Source: Dehalococcoidales bacterium (GTDB taxonomy: Bacteria > Chloroflexota > Dehalococcoidia > Dehalococcoidales > CSSed11-197). Taken from it: a DNA stretch of 24,953 bases. A program made the translations under genes and the position numbers. The stretch is taken from contig JAQWDO010000004.1 of assembly GCA_028705415.1 (NCBI GenBank), forward strand, positions 1-24,953, written 5' to 3'. The notes under the pieces were generated by a model. It did not search any database. It was given only the letters and a program-made list of their open reading frames with translations, and was not told the DNA's origin. Shown here piece after piece: positions 7,645 to 15,846 of this stretch (its first letter is position 1; every line of letters begins with the position of its first letter).

Positions 7645-8222
7645 AGTTTCTTGGGCTTTCCGGCTCTCCGCGCCAGGGCAACACTGCTGCATTGCTTTCC
7701 CGGCTGCTTGAAGGAGCTGCCAGCTGCGGGGCAAAGGTAAAGAGCATTGAGTTGGCCGGGCTGGATATCAAGCCCTGTACTCATTGTGATTTGTGCCTGG
7801 AAAGCGGTGAGTGCGTAATTAATGATGATATGCAGGGTTTGTACAAGGAATTGGAAACTGCAGATGTTATCATACTGGCTTCGCCCATTTATTTCATGAC
7901 AGTTTCAGCCCAAACCAAGCTTTTTATTGACCGCTGCCAGGCAATCTGGGTTCGAAAACACTTACTTGGCCGGGAGCCGCTTGGACCAGGCAGGCAAAGA
8001 AAAGGAATATTTATCAGTGCTGGCGGCCGGGACGGGAAGCATATATTTGATTGCGCCCGGATTACTGTCAAGGCGCTTTTTGCCAGTCTGGGCATCCAGT
8101 ACAGCGGAGAGCTGTTGTTCTCAGGGTTGGACAAGGCTGGTGATGCCGCCTGTCATCCAACCGCCCTTGATGAGGCTTTTAAACTGGGCGTCTGTCTGAT
8201 GGGGCAAAAATCAGACCGTTAA
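7641..8222 (+). CDS. NADPH-dependent FMN reductase-type iron-sulfur flavoprotein
   Basis: 193 residues with a flavodoxin-like fold. GLSGSPRQGNT (5-15) is the FMN phosphate-binding loop and SPIYF near 81-85 contacts the flavin. Between them Cys46, Cys49, Cys52 and Cys58 form the compact C-x2-C-x2-C-x5-C motif of the Isf iron-sulfur flavoproteins, which hold a 4Fe-4S cluster and shuttle electrons in anaerobes. Related proteins without a proven cluster share similar cysteines, so cluster binding is likely but not certain. The ATG overlaps the ybeY stop by 4 bp. The electron partner is unknown, and the link to ybeY and tilS is probably only positional. Confidence 0.85.
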   Translation: MKFLGLSGSPRQGNTAALLSRLLEGAASCGAKVKSIELAGLDIKPCTHCDLCLESGECVINDDMQGLYKELETADVIILASPIYFMTVSAQTKLFIDRCQAIWVRKHLLGREPLGPGRQRKGIFISAGGRDGKHIFDCARITVKALFASLGIQYSGELLFSGLDKAGDAACHPTALDEAFKLGVCLMGQKSDR

Positions 8223-8297
8223 TACTGAAAGCAGCCTGTATCTTTTTAAAGTTTGCGGAAGTTCGGTAATTATCGAAGCGGCGGGTGTTAGCCGGCC

Positions 8298-8315
8298 TGC
8301 CATTTGGCATATAAT
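8298..8315 (+). promoter_or_regulatory. tilS promoter: perfect TATAAT with adjacent dyad TGCCA-TT-TGGCA
   Basis: TATAAT occupies 8310-8315 and the ATG of tilS is at 8325, so the predicted transcription start is only about 2-3 bases before the start codon. A perfect dyad TGCCA (8298-8302) TT TGGCA (8305-8309) abuts the -10 and lies in the spacer, a common operator position. The -35 is weak (GTTAGC at 17 bp). Confidence 0.5.
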
Positions 8316-8324
8316 AGGTTCATC

Positions 8325-9767
8325 ATGAGCGCACAAAGACAAACCCTGCTTGAAGACAGGGTGTATGATTTTATCCGGAGCCATAATCTTGTACCCCCAG
8401 GATCAAGGATAGTTGTGGCAGTTTCAGGCGGTCCGGATTCAGTGGCTCTTTTGCAGCTTCTCTACAATCTCAGGAATGCGCTTGAAGTTTCTCTGGTGGT
8501 AGCGCATTTGGACCATAACTTGAGAGGGGAGGAATCGGCTTCCGATGCGTTGTACGTGGCAGAACTGTCGCAGAGTCTCGGATTGCCTTTTGCGGTGGGG
8601 GGAAGGGACGTGAAAAAATACCGGCAAGAGCACAAACTGACTCTTGAAGAAGCAGCCAGAGAGGTGCGATATCAATATCTTGCCGACGTTACCGCTGAAA
8701 GCGGCGCCAACCTGGTAGCCATAGGTCACACGAAAAACGATAATGTAGAAACTATTCTGATGCACCTGATACGAGGTACCGGTACCATGGGTTTGAAAGG
8801 CCTGGCTCCGGCATCCTGCCGTGAATGTGGTGAGCACAGAGTCAAGATTATAAGACCCTTGCTCGATATTAGCCGTGATGAAATTGAGGCTTACTGCAGG
8901 AACCGCGGGCTTGATACGCGGGCTGACAGCACTAACCTGAGCCTGTCTCCATTCAGGAATCGGGTCAGATTAGAACTGCTGCCTCTCATGAGAGACTATA
9001 ACCGCGGTATAGATAAATCCCTTTTACGGCTTGCTGGCATTGCCTCCGATGAGCTGGATTATCTTGCTCAAAACCGGGACCAGGCCTGGAAGAAGGTGGT
9101 TAGCAGAAACGGTGAAATCATCGTCCTTGAAAAATCCCGGTTTGATTCTCTCCATCCGGCATTGCAGAGATCTATACTGCGGCAAGCTGTGAGTGAGGTT
9201 GCCGGTTCGCTCAAGGATATTGAAGCCGGGCATATTGAAGATATCTTAAACCATCTGGACCGGGGCGCCGGTAAACAGGTTGAAATTAAAGGCGGTATTA
9301 TTTTTACCGTTGAGCATGCTCGCTACCTGTTAGCCAGAAAAGGAAAAAGCTTGTGCCCGTATCCTCAAATCACTGGAGAATTTGAAATTATTGTTCCCGG
9401 CGAATCGGTTCATGGAAACTGGAAGGTGGTGACTGGTATCATCAAAGGCAACCGGATCGGAGACGATGCAGGTCTTTTTACTTGTTATCTTGATTATGAA
9501 AAGGCCGGACCCGGTTTGGTAATGCGTTCCCGCAAATCGGGAGACCGCTTTGTTCCTTTCGGAATGAATACGGAAAAGAAGATCAAGGACTTCCTCATCG
9601 ACGCCAAGGTTCCGTTTTCCTGGAGGAACCGTATTCCGGTAATAGTGTCCCATGAGAAGATTGTCTGGCTGGCAGGTTATCGCATAGATGAAAATTTCAA
9701 GGTCACAGAAAATACGCAAAACATGTTGCGGATTGAAATTGTTTTCCGGAGTGAAGACCAGGGATAA
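8325..9767 (+). CDS. tilS: tRNA(Ile)-lysidine synthase TilS
   Basis: 480 residues. Converts C34 of the CAU-anticodon isoleucine tRNA to lysidine using ATP and lysine, so that it reads AUA. The PP-loop motif SGGPDS is at 34-39, followed by VVAHLDHNLRGEES and the AIGHTKNDNVETILMHLIRGTG segment of the N-terminal catalytic domain. The C-terminal TilS domain is recognisable by KSGDRFVPFGM...KIKDFLIDAKVP. The frame stays open back to a TTG at 8304, but that TTG lies before the TATAAT box, so the ATG at 8325 is chosen. There is no Shine-Dalgarno, consistent with a leaderless or near-leaderless message. Length is normal. Confidence 0.95.
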   Translation: MSAQRQTLLEDRVYDFIRSHNLVPPGSRIVVAVSGGPDSVALLQLLYNLRNALEVSLVVAHLDHNLRGEESASDALYVAELSQSLGLPFAVGGRDVKKYRQEHKLTLEEAAREVRYQYLADVTAESGANLVAIGHTKNDNVETILMHLIRGTGTMGLKGLAPASCRECGEHRVKIIRPLLDISRDEIEAYCRNRGLDTRADSTNLSLSPFRNRVRLELLPLMRDYNRGIDKSLLRLAGIASDELDYLAQNRDQAWKKVVSRNGEIIVLEKSRFDSLHPALQRSILRQAVSEVAGSLKDIEAGHIEDILNHLDRGAGKQVEIKGGIIFTVEHARYLLARKGKSLCPYPQITGEFEIIVPGESVHGNWKVVTGIIKGNRIGDDAGLFTCYLDYEKAGPGLVMRSRKSGDRFVPFGMNTEKKIKDFLIDAKVPFSWRNRIPVIVSHEKIVWLAGYRIDENFKVTENTQNMLRIEIVFRSEDQG

Positions 9768-9795
9768 AGTTTTGCCATAATCGCCAGGGGTATCA

Positions 9796-9823
9796 TCAAC
9801 CGCTTCTTTTCGTTATCGGTTGA
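9796..9823. terminator. Possible bidirectional hairpin between convergent tilS and the 217-residue gene
   Basis: TCAACCG (9796-9802) and CGGTTGA (9817-9823) form a 7-bp perfect stem with a 14-base loop in the 74-bp convergent gap. Neither side has a U-tract, so it is a weak candidate. Confidence 0.3.
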
Positions 9824-9841
9824 ATGGTTATATCAAGGCTG

Positions 9842-10495
9842 TCAACCCCGGAAAAGCCGGGGAAATACGTTCACGCCGCTTTTCAGCCAGTTCAAGGCTT
9901 TCTTGGTGTCTGAGGCTACCTTTTCCTTGTCAGAAATTTTCAGGCGATATTTAAAAAGCCAGTATATAAACTCAATGTCGCGAATTTCCTGGTTGGGTAA
10001 TCCGGCACCGGTTTCGCTGGCAAAAACAGCGCGAAGCTTGTCTTCTTCTGCTTCATAAATTGTAATAAAAGCCCGGCTTTGGATATCTTCCGGTGGTGCG
10101 AGCCCGAGGCTGGAAAATTCCTTTTTAATTTCCGCTTCAATCGCTTTTAGCAAGGAAGCCTCAACCGTCACCCCATACAGGTAATTGAGGTAGAGGTTGT
10201 ACTTGGTGTCTCCGACCAGTTGCCGGGCTTCGGCCGGAGTAATGTTTATGGGAGGTTTGCCATGATTAAAAAATTGAGTGATTTCCCTTCGATTGATGGT
10301 TCCCTCTCCGGTTTCCGAGATCAGCATTTGGGACAGTGATATCCAGTCCAGAGCCTCTCCACCGATCAGGAAGCGTTCTTCCGGATAGTCGCGTATGGCT
10401 TCTACAAGTGCCAGATACCAGTGCTTGCCTGCCTTGATAGAGGCCTTCATGCGGTTGATAATTTCCCGGTGGGAACCGACAGGCAGTTCGCTCAT
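9842..10495 (-). CDS. Uncharacterised soluble protein downstream of secA
   Basis: 217 residues; I do not recognise a named family. It has no signal peptide, membrane segment or cysteine, and composition suggests a mostly alpha-helical soluble protein. Visible features are an aromatic stretch HWYLALVEAIRDYPEERFLIGGEALDW (about 26-52, taken in two parts: HWYLALVEAIRDY and FLIGGEALDW), a basic/acidic middle with KAIEAEIKKEF, and a C-terminal FIYWLFKYRLK followed by lysines. It begins 15 bp after the secA stop with GGAG about 10 bp upstream, so it ends the glyA-prs-DUF2007-secA transcript. Codon use looks like its neighbours. Position hints at, but does not prove, a link to secretion. Confidence 0.75.
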   Translation of the reverse strand: MSELPVGSHREIINRMKASIKAGKHWYLALVEAIRDYPEERFLIGGEALDWISLSQMLISETGEGTINRREITQFFNHGKPPINITPAEARQLVGDTKYNLYLNYLYGVTVEASLLKAIEAEIKKEFSSLGLAPPEDIQSRAFITIYEAEEDKLRAVFASETGAGLPNQEIRDIEFIYWLFKYRLKISDKEKVASDTKKALNWLKSGVNVFPRLFRG

Positions 10496-10510
10496 AGTTG
10501 GTGGCTCCGG

Positions 10511-13201
10511 CTACCGGCCGCAGCAGTGTTTGTATTTCTTTCCACTGCCACACGGGCACGGTTCGTTGCGGCCGACTTTCTTGCCTGTGTTTCGAACTGT
10601 TGTTACGGCGCCAGTTGCACCGGCTGATATCGCTGCAGGTTGAACCGGAGGGGGTATTCCGGGTCTTGACATCCTGAGACCGGACGGTGGAGCCGTCGGC
10701 CTTTCGCCTTTTAATGCAATGCCTATACGGAAAATGGCATGGGATACATCGTGGCGAATAGTCTGGAGTAAAATCTGGAACTGGGCAAACCCCTGATTTT
10801 TATATGCGTCTGCCGCCCGGGTTTGCTGCAGGGTTTGCCATCCGGCCTGGAGGCGCATAAATTCCATGTTGGTGAGATGCTCTACCCACAGTGTATCTAT
10901 TGTTTTAAGCAATAAAAATCTTTCCAGAAGGCGCATTTTGTCTTCACCGAATTCCTGCTCTCTTTTTTGATACAGGGTTTCGGCTTGATGAATGAGGAGT
11001 TCTTCAATCTGTCCGGGCTTCATGCCTGATGCAGTTTCCGGAGTCAAATCCGGCGGTATTGGCAGGATTGTGGCGGCTTCACCAAGAAGTCCTTCATAAT
11101 CCGGGTCATAATTGTTGGCAGTGTGGTTTTCGATAATATCTTTAATTTCGTCGCCAATCATCCCCAGTATATTGGCTTTAAGGTTTGCGCCGGCGAGAAC
11201 TTTTCTTCTCTCGGCATAGATGATTTCACGCTGTTTGTTAACTACATCGTCAAAATCTACCAGCTGTTTGCGCACATCGAAGTGATAGCCCTCAACCCGT
11301 TTTTGGGCATCTGCTATGGAGCGGGAAACCATCTTATTTTCGATCGGGCTGTTTTCGTCCATTCCGGCCCAATCCATGATCGACTTGATCCGCTCCGAGC
11401 CAAACCGGCGCATGAGGTCATCGTCAAGAGAAACATAAAAGCGGGATTTTCCCGGGTCACCCTGGCGCCCGGCGCGGCCTCTCAGCTGGTTATCTATGCG
11501 GCGGGCTTCATGGCGCTCGGTACCTATGACATACAGACCGCCAAGTTCAAGGACTTTCTTCTGCCTGTCTTCCCACTCCTTTAAAGCCTTTTCATCGCCA
11601 TCTTCAGGCTTTTTGCCTCCGAGAAGTATATCAACCCCGCGGCCTGCCATATTGGTAGCCACCGTCACTGCTCCGGGCTCGCCAGCCCGTGCGATTATTT
11701 CAGCTTCCCGCTCATGCTGGCGGGCATTTAATACATTGTGTTTGATGCCCTTGCGTTTGAACAGTTCACTGACATAATCCGATTTTTCGATCGAAGCGGT
11801 TCCTATAAGCAGGGGCTGCCCGGTAGTGTGGATTTCCTTGATATCGGAAACCAGCGCTTTGAATTTGGTAGCTTCATCTTTGTATATCCGGTCCCCAAGA
11901 TCCTCTCGTATCATGGGTTTGTTGGGCGGGATTACCACCACATCCAGCTTGTATATACGGGCAAATTCTTCATCTTCGGTTGCGGCAGTACCGGTCATAC
12001 CGCTTAATTTTTCATACATACGGAAGTAATTCTGGATGGTAATGGTGGCAAAGGTACGGCTTTCTTCCTTGACCTTGACGCCTTCCTTGGCTTCGATCGC
12101 CTGGTGAAGGCCTTCACTGTAACGACGTCCCAGCATAAGCCGCCCGGTAAAGGGATCGACAATAATAACTTCGCCGTCCTTTACCATATATTCTTTATCC
12201 CGCTTGTAGAATTCCCTGGCTTGAAGGGCATTTCTTAAATGGCGCATAAGATCAGCGCTCGATGGATCATACAAGCTGGCGCCTTCCAGGAACCCTTCCC
12301 TTTCCAGCATTTTTTCCATTTCTCCGTAACCTTCGTCGGTTAGCTCTACCATTCGCTCTTTTTCTTTAGCTTCATAATGCATTCCAGGCTTAAGGTGTTG
12401 TACCAGACGGGCAAAAACCTGGTATTTTTTGGGGGATTCGGCATCCGGAGCGCTGATTATAAGCGGAGTTCTGGCTTCATCGATAAGCAGACTGTCCACC
12501 TCATCGATTACAGCGTAGTTCAGCTCTCGCTGTACGCATTGTTCAAGGTTCATAACCATGTTATCCCTGAGGTAATCAAAGCCGAATTCGGCGCTGGTAC
12601 CGTAGGTGATATCTGCCAGGTAAGCCTCCCTCCTGGGAACAGGCTTGAAATGCCGCCAGGGATCGTTTTCCTTTTCGGAGTCATAATCCGGGTCGTAAAT
12701 CCGGGCTGGCTGCATTTCGTCAGGTGTTTGCATCGGGTAAATACTGCCTACTGTGAGCCCCAGTAGATAATAAACCGGCCCCATCCAGTAAGCATCCCTG
12801 CGGGCGAGGTAGTCGTTCACTGTGACCAGATGAGAACCTTTTCCGGTCAGAGCGTTCAGGTAGAGGGGTAAAGTTGCCACCAGGGTTTTGCCTTCCCCTG
12901 TTCTCATTTCAGCAATTTTGCCCTGATGGAGCACAATGCCCCCGATTAGCTGTACGTCGTAATGTCTGAGCCCCAGGGTCCGCTTTGAGGCCTCTCGCAC
13001 GGCAGCAAAAGCCTCCGGTAACAGGCCGTCGAGGGTTTCCCCTTCAACCAGCCTTTGTTTAAACTCCCTGGTTTTGGCTTTTAACTCATCGTTAGTCAAA
13101 GATTGGTATGCGGGCTCAAGCTGGTTTATCCTGTCAACGGTCGGGTTCAATTTTTTTATTATTTTTTCGTGAGAGTCACCAAATCCAAATAATTTAAACA
13201 T
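10511..13201 (-). CDS. secA: Preprotein translocase ATPase subunit SecA
   Basis: 896 residues, the motor that pushes unfolded preproteins through SecYEG. The Walker A segment MRTGEGKTLVATLPL has GEGKT at 102-106, and VIDEVDSLLIDEARTP carries the DEAD-type Walker B. The preprotein cross-linking region, the second nucleotide-binding domain (MAGRGVDILLGG, RGRAGRQGDPGKSRFYVSLDDDLMR, taken as separate motifs) and the helical scaffold are all in order. The C-terminus ends with the zinc-binding NEPCPCGSGKKYKHCC that contacts SecB or the ribosome. Its ATG overlaps the DUF2007 stop by 8 bp, indicating translational coupling. It is complete and unbroken. Confidence 0.98.
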   Translation of the reverse strand: MFKLFGFGDSHEKIIKKLNPTVDRINQLEPAYQSLTNDELKAKTREFKQRLVEGETLDGLLPEAFAAVREASKRTLGLRHYDVQLIGGIVLHQGKIAEMRTGEGKTLVATLPLYLNALTGKGSHLVTVNDYLARRDAYWMGPVYYLLGLTVGSIYPMQTPDEMQPARIYDPDYDSEKENDPWRHFKPVPRREAYLADITYGTSAEFGFDYLRDNMVMNLEQCVQRELNYAVIDEVDSLLIDEARTPLIISAPDAESPKKYQVFARLVQHLKPGMHYEAKEKERMVELTDEGYGEMEKMLEREGFLEGASLYDPSSADLMRHLRNALQAREFYKRDKEYMVKDGEVIIVDPFTGRLMLGRRYSEGLHQAIEAKEGVKVKEESRTFATITIQNYFRMYEKLSGMTGTAATEDEEFARIYKLDVVVIPPNKPMIREDLGDRIYKDEATKFKALVSDIKEIHTTGQPLLIGTASIEKSDYVSELFKRKGIKHNVLNARQHEREAEIIARAGEPGAVTVATNMAGRGVDILLGGKKPEDGDEKALKEWEDRQKKVLELGGLYVIGTERHEARRIDNQLRGRAGRQGDPGKSRFYVSLDDDLMRRFGSERIKSIMDWAGMDENSPIENKMVSRSIADAQKRVEGYHFDVRKQLVDFDDVVNKQREIIYAERRKVLAGANLKANILGMIGDEIKDIIENHTANNYDPDYEGLLGEAATILPIPPDLTPETASGMKPGQIEELLIHQAETLYQKREQEFGEDKMRLLERFLLLKTIDTLWVEHLTNMEFMRLQAGWQTLQQTRAADAYKNQGFAQFQILLQTIRHDVSHAIFRIGIALKGERPTAPPSGLRMSRPGIPPPVQPAAISAGATGAVTTVRNTGKKVGRNEPCPCGSGKKYKHCCGR

Positions 13202-13427
13202 CTTCGTTCCTATCGTTTATAAGTTGTTCGGCATATTCCGCGTCTGATTCATTTACCATCACTTCAACCATGCCCATGCCATCAACTGAAAACGGGTGGA
13301 CAGAACCGGCTGCATTTGACCTGAGCATTGCCGGTACGCCGAAGCTTTCAAGCATGCTTTTTATTGTGAGGGCTTCAAGTTCCCCGGATGCACGATATAC
13401 TTTTACCAGCTTATGGTTTCTGTTCAA
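13194..13427 (-). CDS. Small DUF2007-like protein between prs and secA
   Basis: 77 residues from the chosen start. The pattern LVKVYRASGELEALTIKSMLES-type N-terminus (a strand, then a helix picking out 'which copy' of a protein) followed by FGVPAMLRSN and VEVMVNESDAEYAEQLI matches DUF2007 proteins, described as putative signal-transducing domains with a ferredoxin-like fold; function is unproven. The start is TTG at 13427 with GGAG 6 bp upstream, inside the prs 3' end (17-bp overlap). An upstream in-frame ATG at 13490 would overlap prs by 80 bp and lacks similarity to the family. The stop overlaps secA by 8 bp. Confidence is good for the gene, moderate for the family. Confidence 0.78.
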   Translation of the reverse strand: MNRNHKLVKVYRASGELEALTIKSMLESFGVPAMLRSNAAGSVHPFSVDGMGMVEVMVNESDAEYAEQLINDRNEDV

Positions 13428-14355
13428 ATAATGCTCCAACCGATTTGCCGGTATGGATGCGGTGAATGGCTTCGCCCAAAAGAGGTGCAATAGACAGAAC
13501 GCTCACTTTGCCGCCGGGGTTATTCTTCAGGGGTATGGTGTTGGTAACTACCACTTCTTTCACCGGCGATGAAGCTATGCGTTCCATGCAGGGACCTGAA
13601 AACACAGCATGGGTGCAACAGGAATACACTTCTTTGGCACCGCGCCCCACCAGCGTATTTACGGTGTTGGAAAGTGAGCCTCCGGTATCAATTTCATCAT
13701 CGATGGTGATGGCAGTTTTGCCGTCGACTTCACCAATTACATTCAGGGTTTCAGTGCGGTCGGCATTTCCCAGGCGCCGTTTTTCCATAATGGCAAGAGG
13801 AGCATCGAGAATAGCTGCCATATCGCGTGCGCGTTTGGTGATGCCGATATCGGTAGCAACGACAACCGGATTGACGAGGTTTTTTTTCTTGAAGTAATCA
13901 CCCAGGATATTCAAACCGGTCAGTTCGTCAACCGGGATATTAAAAAAGCCCTGTATTTGAGGAGCATGCAGGTCGACCGTAAGTATGCGGTTAGCACCGG
14001 CAGCAGTCAGAATATCTGCCAGAAGGCGGGCTGTGATGGGAACTCTGGGCTGATCTTTTTTATCGGTACGTGCGTATGCGTAATAGGGCACTACAGCGGT
14101 GATCCGCCCGGCGCTTGAACGCTTGAACGCATCAAGCATTATCAAAAATTCCATTATATTGTGGTTAACCGGACTGCAGAAAGGCTGGATAACGAACACA
14201 TCCCGGGCTCGAACATTTTCAAGTATCTTTACGAATGTGTTTTCATTTGAAAAATCAAAAACTTCAATCTGGCCCAGGGGTATTCCAAGATATTCGGTAA
14301 CTGCCCTGGCAAGCTCCTGGTGGGCAGTGCCGGAGAATACCTTTAATTCATCCAT
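13411..14355 (-). CDS. prs: Ribose-phosphate pyrophosphokinase (PRPP synthetase)
   Basis: 314 residues, full length. Makes PRPP from ribose-5-phosphate and ATP, which supplies PurF and PncB elsewhere in this window. Family motifs include the N-terminal LKVFSGTAHQELA, the FSNENTFVKILENVRARDVFVIQ segment (taken as FSNENTFVKI and RDVFVIQ), YYAYARTDKKDQPR near 100, the divalent-cation site TVDLHAPQIQGFF, and the PRPP loop TIDDEIDTGGSL. The ATG is 18 bp after glyA; AAGG 7 bp upstream is the nearer Shine-Dalgarno and AAGGAGG 13 bp upstream the stronger but more distant. It overlaps the DUF2007 gene. It is co-transcribed with glyA by position. Confidence 0.96.
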   Translation of the reverse strand: MDELKVFSGTAHQELARAVTEYLGIPLGQIEVFDFSNENTFVKILENVRARDVFVIQPFCSPVNHNIMEFLIMLDAFKRSSAGRITAVVPYYAYARTDKKDQPRVPITARLLADILTAAGANRILTVDLHAPQIQGFFNIPVDELTGLNILGDYFKKKNLVNPVVVATDIGITKRARDMAAILDAPLAIMEKRRLGNADRTETLNVIGEVDGKTAITIDDEIDTGGSLSNTVNTLVGRGAKEVYSCCTHAVFSGPCMERIASSPVKEVVVTNTIPLKNNPGGKVSVLSIAPLLGEAIHRIHTGKSVGALFEQKP

Positions 14356-14373
14356 GGCGTTGCCTTGTCCTCC

Positions 14374-15621
14374 TTATGCATCTATTCCGGGAACAGGAAA
14401 GCGGGAGCATATATTTTTAACCGATTCCCTGGCAGCTGCTTTCAAGTCTGCATTTTCAATATCCAGCGTGATGCTGGCAATAATGCGGGCAATTTCTTTT
14501 ATCTCGTCCGGCCCAAACCCGCGGCTGGTAACTGAAGGGGTGCCCAATCGCATCCCGCCTGCAATCGCGGGAGGATGTGTTTGGTCGAACGGAACTGCGT
14601 TGCGGTTTATTACAATGCCTACACTCCCCAAAGCTTCCTCTACCTGTTTGCCGGTTACGCCATTACTATTCAAGTCGACCAGTATAAGATGGTTATCGGT
14701 TCCACCGGATATAATCCGCAAACCGTAATTCTGAAGTTCTTTAGCCAGCAAAGCGGCGTTGGCCACAACCATTTCCTGGTAGCGCACAAATTCTGGTTTA
14801 AGCGCTTCTTTAAAGCAGACCGCTTTGGCAGTAATTACATGAACCAGGGGGCCTCCCTGCATCATCGGGAAAACCGCAGAATCTATTTTTCTTCCCAGTT
14901 CCTTGCGGCAAAGTATGAAACCTCCCCTTGGGCCTCTAAGGGTTTTATGGGTGGTCGAAGTTACAATATCGGCATAAGGAACCGGCGACGGATGGACTCC
15001 GGCGGCAACCAGCCCGGCTATGTGGGCCATATCTACCATTAATCTGGCTCCGACTGAATCAGCAATATGGCGAAAACGCTCGAAATCTATAAAGCGCGGA
15101 TAAGCGCTAGAACCAGTAACAATAAGTGCCGGTTGCTGCTCTTTGGCAAGTCTTTCGATTTCAGCATAATCAATACGTTCGGTTTCACGATTCAGCCCGT
15201 AAGCAATGAAGTTGTAAAATTTACCGGAAAAATTAAAGCTGGCGCCGTGCGTCAGGTGCCCTCCATGTGCAAGGTCCATACCCAGTACACGGTCTCCATA
15301 TTTGAGCAGGGTAAAATAGGCTGCCATATTAGCCTGGGCACCGGAATGTGGTTGAACATTGGCATATTCTGCCTTGAATAACTCTTTCGCTCGATCAATG
15401 GCTATGGTTTCTATCGTGTCTACATTTTCGCATCCGCCATAATAGCGTTTGCCGGGGTATCCCTCGGCATATTTATTGGTGAGTGGGGAGCCCTGCGCTT
15501 CGAGAATTGCTGCGCTGCAGTAGTTTTCAGATGCAATCAGGTTGATAGTTGAGCGTTGGCGGTCGTATTCGGCTTGAACAGCTCGGTAGATATCGGGGTC
15601 CTCCGATTCAAGAAAATTCAT
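14374..15621 (-). CDS. glyA: Serine hydroxymethyltransferase
   Basis: 415 residues. PLP enzyme converting serine and tetrahydrofolate to glycine and methylene-THF, feeding purine and thymidylate synthesis. Seen are INLIASENYCS near 26-36, the conserved KYAEGYPGKRYYGGCENVD, HGAHLTHG-like segment (AHGGHLTHGA), the PLP lysine in STTHKTLRGPRGG, and GGTDNHL near the C-terminus. GGAGG lies 13 bp before the ATG, which is unusually far, but an in-frame TGA 3-4 codons upstream excludes an earlier start. First gene of the glyA-prs-DUF2007-secA group; its own promoter lies in the 225-bp gap after purF. Confidence 0.97.
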   Translation of the reverse strand: MNFLESEDPDIYRAVQAEYDRQRSTINLIASENYCSAAILEAQGSPLTNKYAEGYPGKRYYGGCENVDTIETIAIDRAKELFKAEYANVQPHSGAQANMAAYFTLLKYGDRVLGMDLAHGGHLTHGASFNFSGKFYNFIAYGLNRETERIDYAEIERLAKEQQPALIVTGSSAYPRFIDFERFRHIADSVGARLMVDMAHIAGLVAAGVHPSPVPYADIVTSTTHKTLRGPRGGFILCRKELGRKIDSAVFPMMQGGPLVHVITAKAVCFKEALKPEFVRYQEMVVANAALLAKELQNYGLRIISGGTDNHLILVDLNSNGVTGKQVEEALGSVGIVINRNAVPFDQTHPPAIAGGMRLGTPSVTSRGFGPDEIKEIARIIASITLDIENADLKAAARESVKNICSRFPVPGIDA

Positions 15622-15665
15622 CGAAATATATCATCCTCCAAATTCTTCGGGAAGTATCAGGCTTC

Positions 15666-15711
15666 ATTTTACTATTGTATCGATGGCTTAAGCAAACTAA
15701 TTATGGTTTGC
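15666..15711 (-). promoter_or_regulatory. glyA promoter with GCAAAC-N8-GTTTGC dyad over the -35
   Basis: On the minus strand TTGCTT (15690-15695) and TAAAAT (15666-15671) are 18 bp apart, giving a predicted leader of about 38 bases to the glyA ATG. GCAAAC (15692-15697) and GTTTGC (15706-15711), separated by 8 bp, form a perfect 6-bp inverted repeat that overlaps the -35. The half-sites resemble those of LacI/PurR-type regulators, but the contiguous PurR arrangement is not matched. Function is inferred. Confidence 0.4.
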
Positions 15712-15775
15712 GAAATGTGTGTGACCCTGAAAACGGGTGTGTTCGTGCTTGAATATAGAAGTTATAATTTGGTTG

Positions 15776-15813
15776 AAAAAATTGGCAGCTAACAATGTTT
15801 TAAGTGACTGCCA
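15776..15813 (-). terminator. Probable intrinsic terminator of purF
   Basis: On the minus strand TGGCAG (from 15813) pairs with CTGCCA (to 15783) across a 19-base loop, followed at once by AATTTTTT (A-run at 15776-15781 on the plus strand). It begins 34 bp after the purF stop. The stem is short but the U-tract is convincing. Confidence 0.5.
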
Positions 15814-15846
15814 TACAGTGGGGATCAGAACTGGTATATCGGGAGA

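Noticed and set aside
13428..13490. ATG start for the DUF2007 gene
   Set aside because: It would overlap prs by 80 bp and extend the N-terminus beyond the family pattern; the TTG at 13427 has ideal GGAG spacing.
15622..15846. Glycine or purine riboswitch before glyA
   Set aside because: No matching conserved core or paired elements were seen; the gap holds the purF terminator, a dyad and a promoter.
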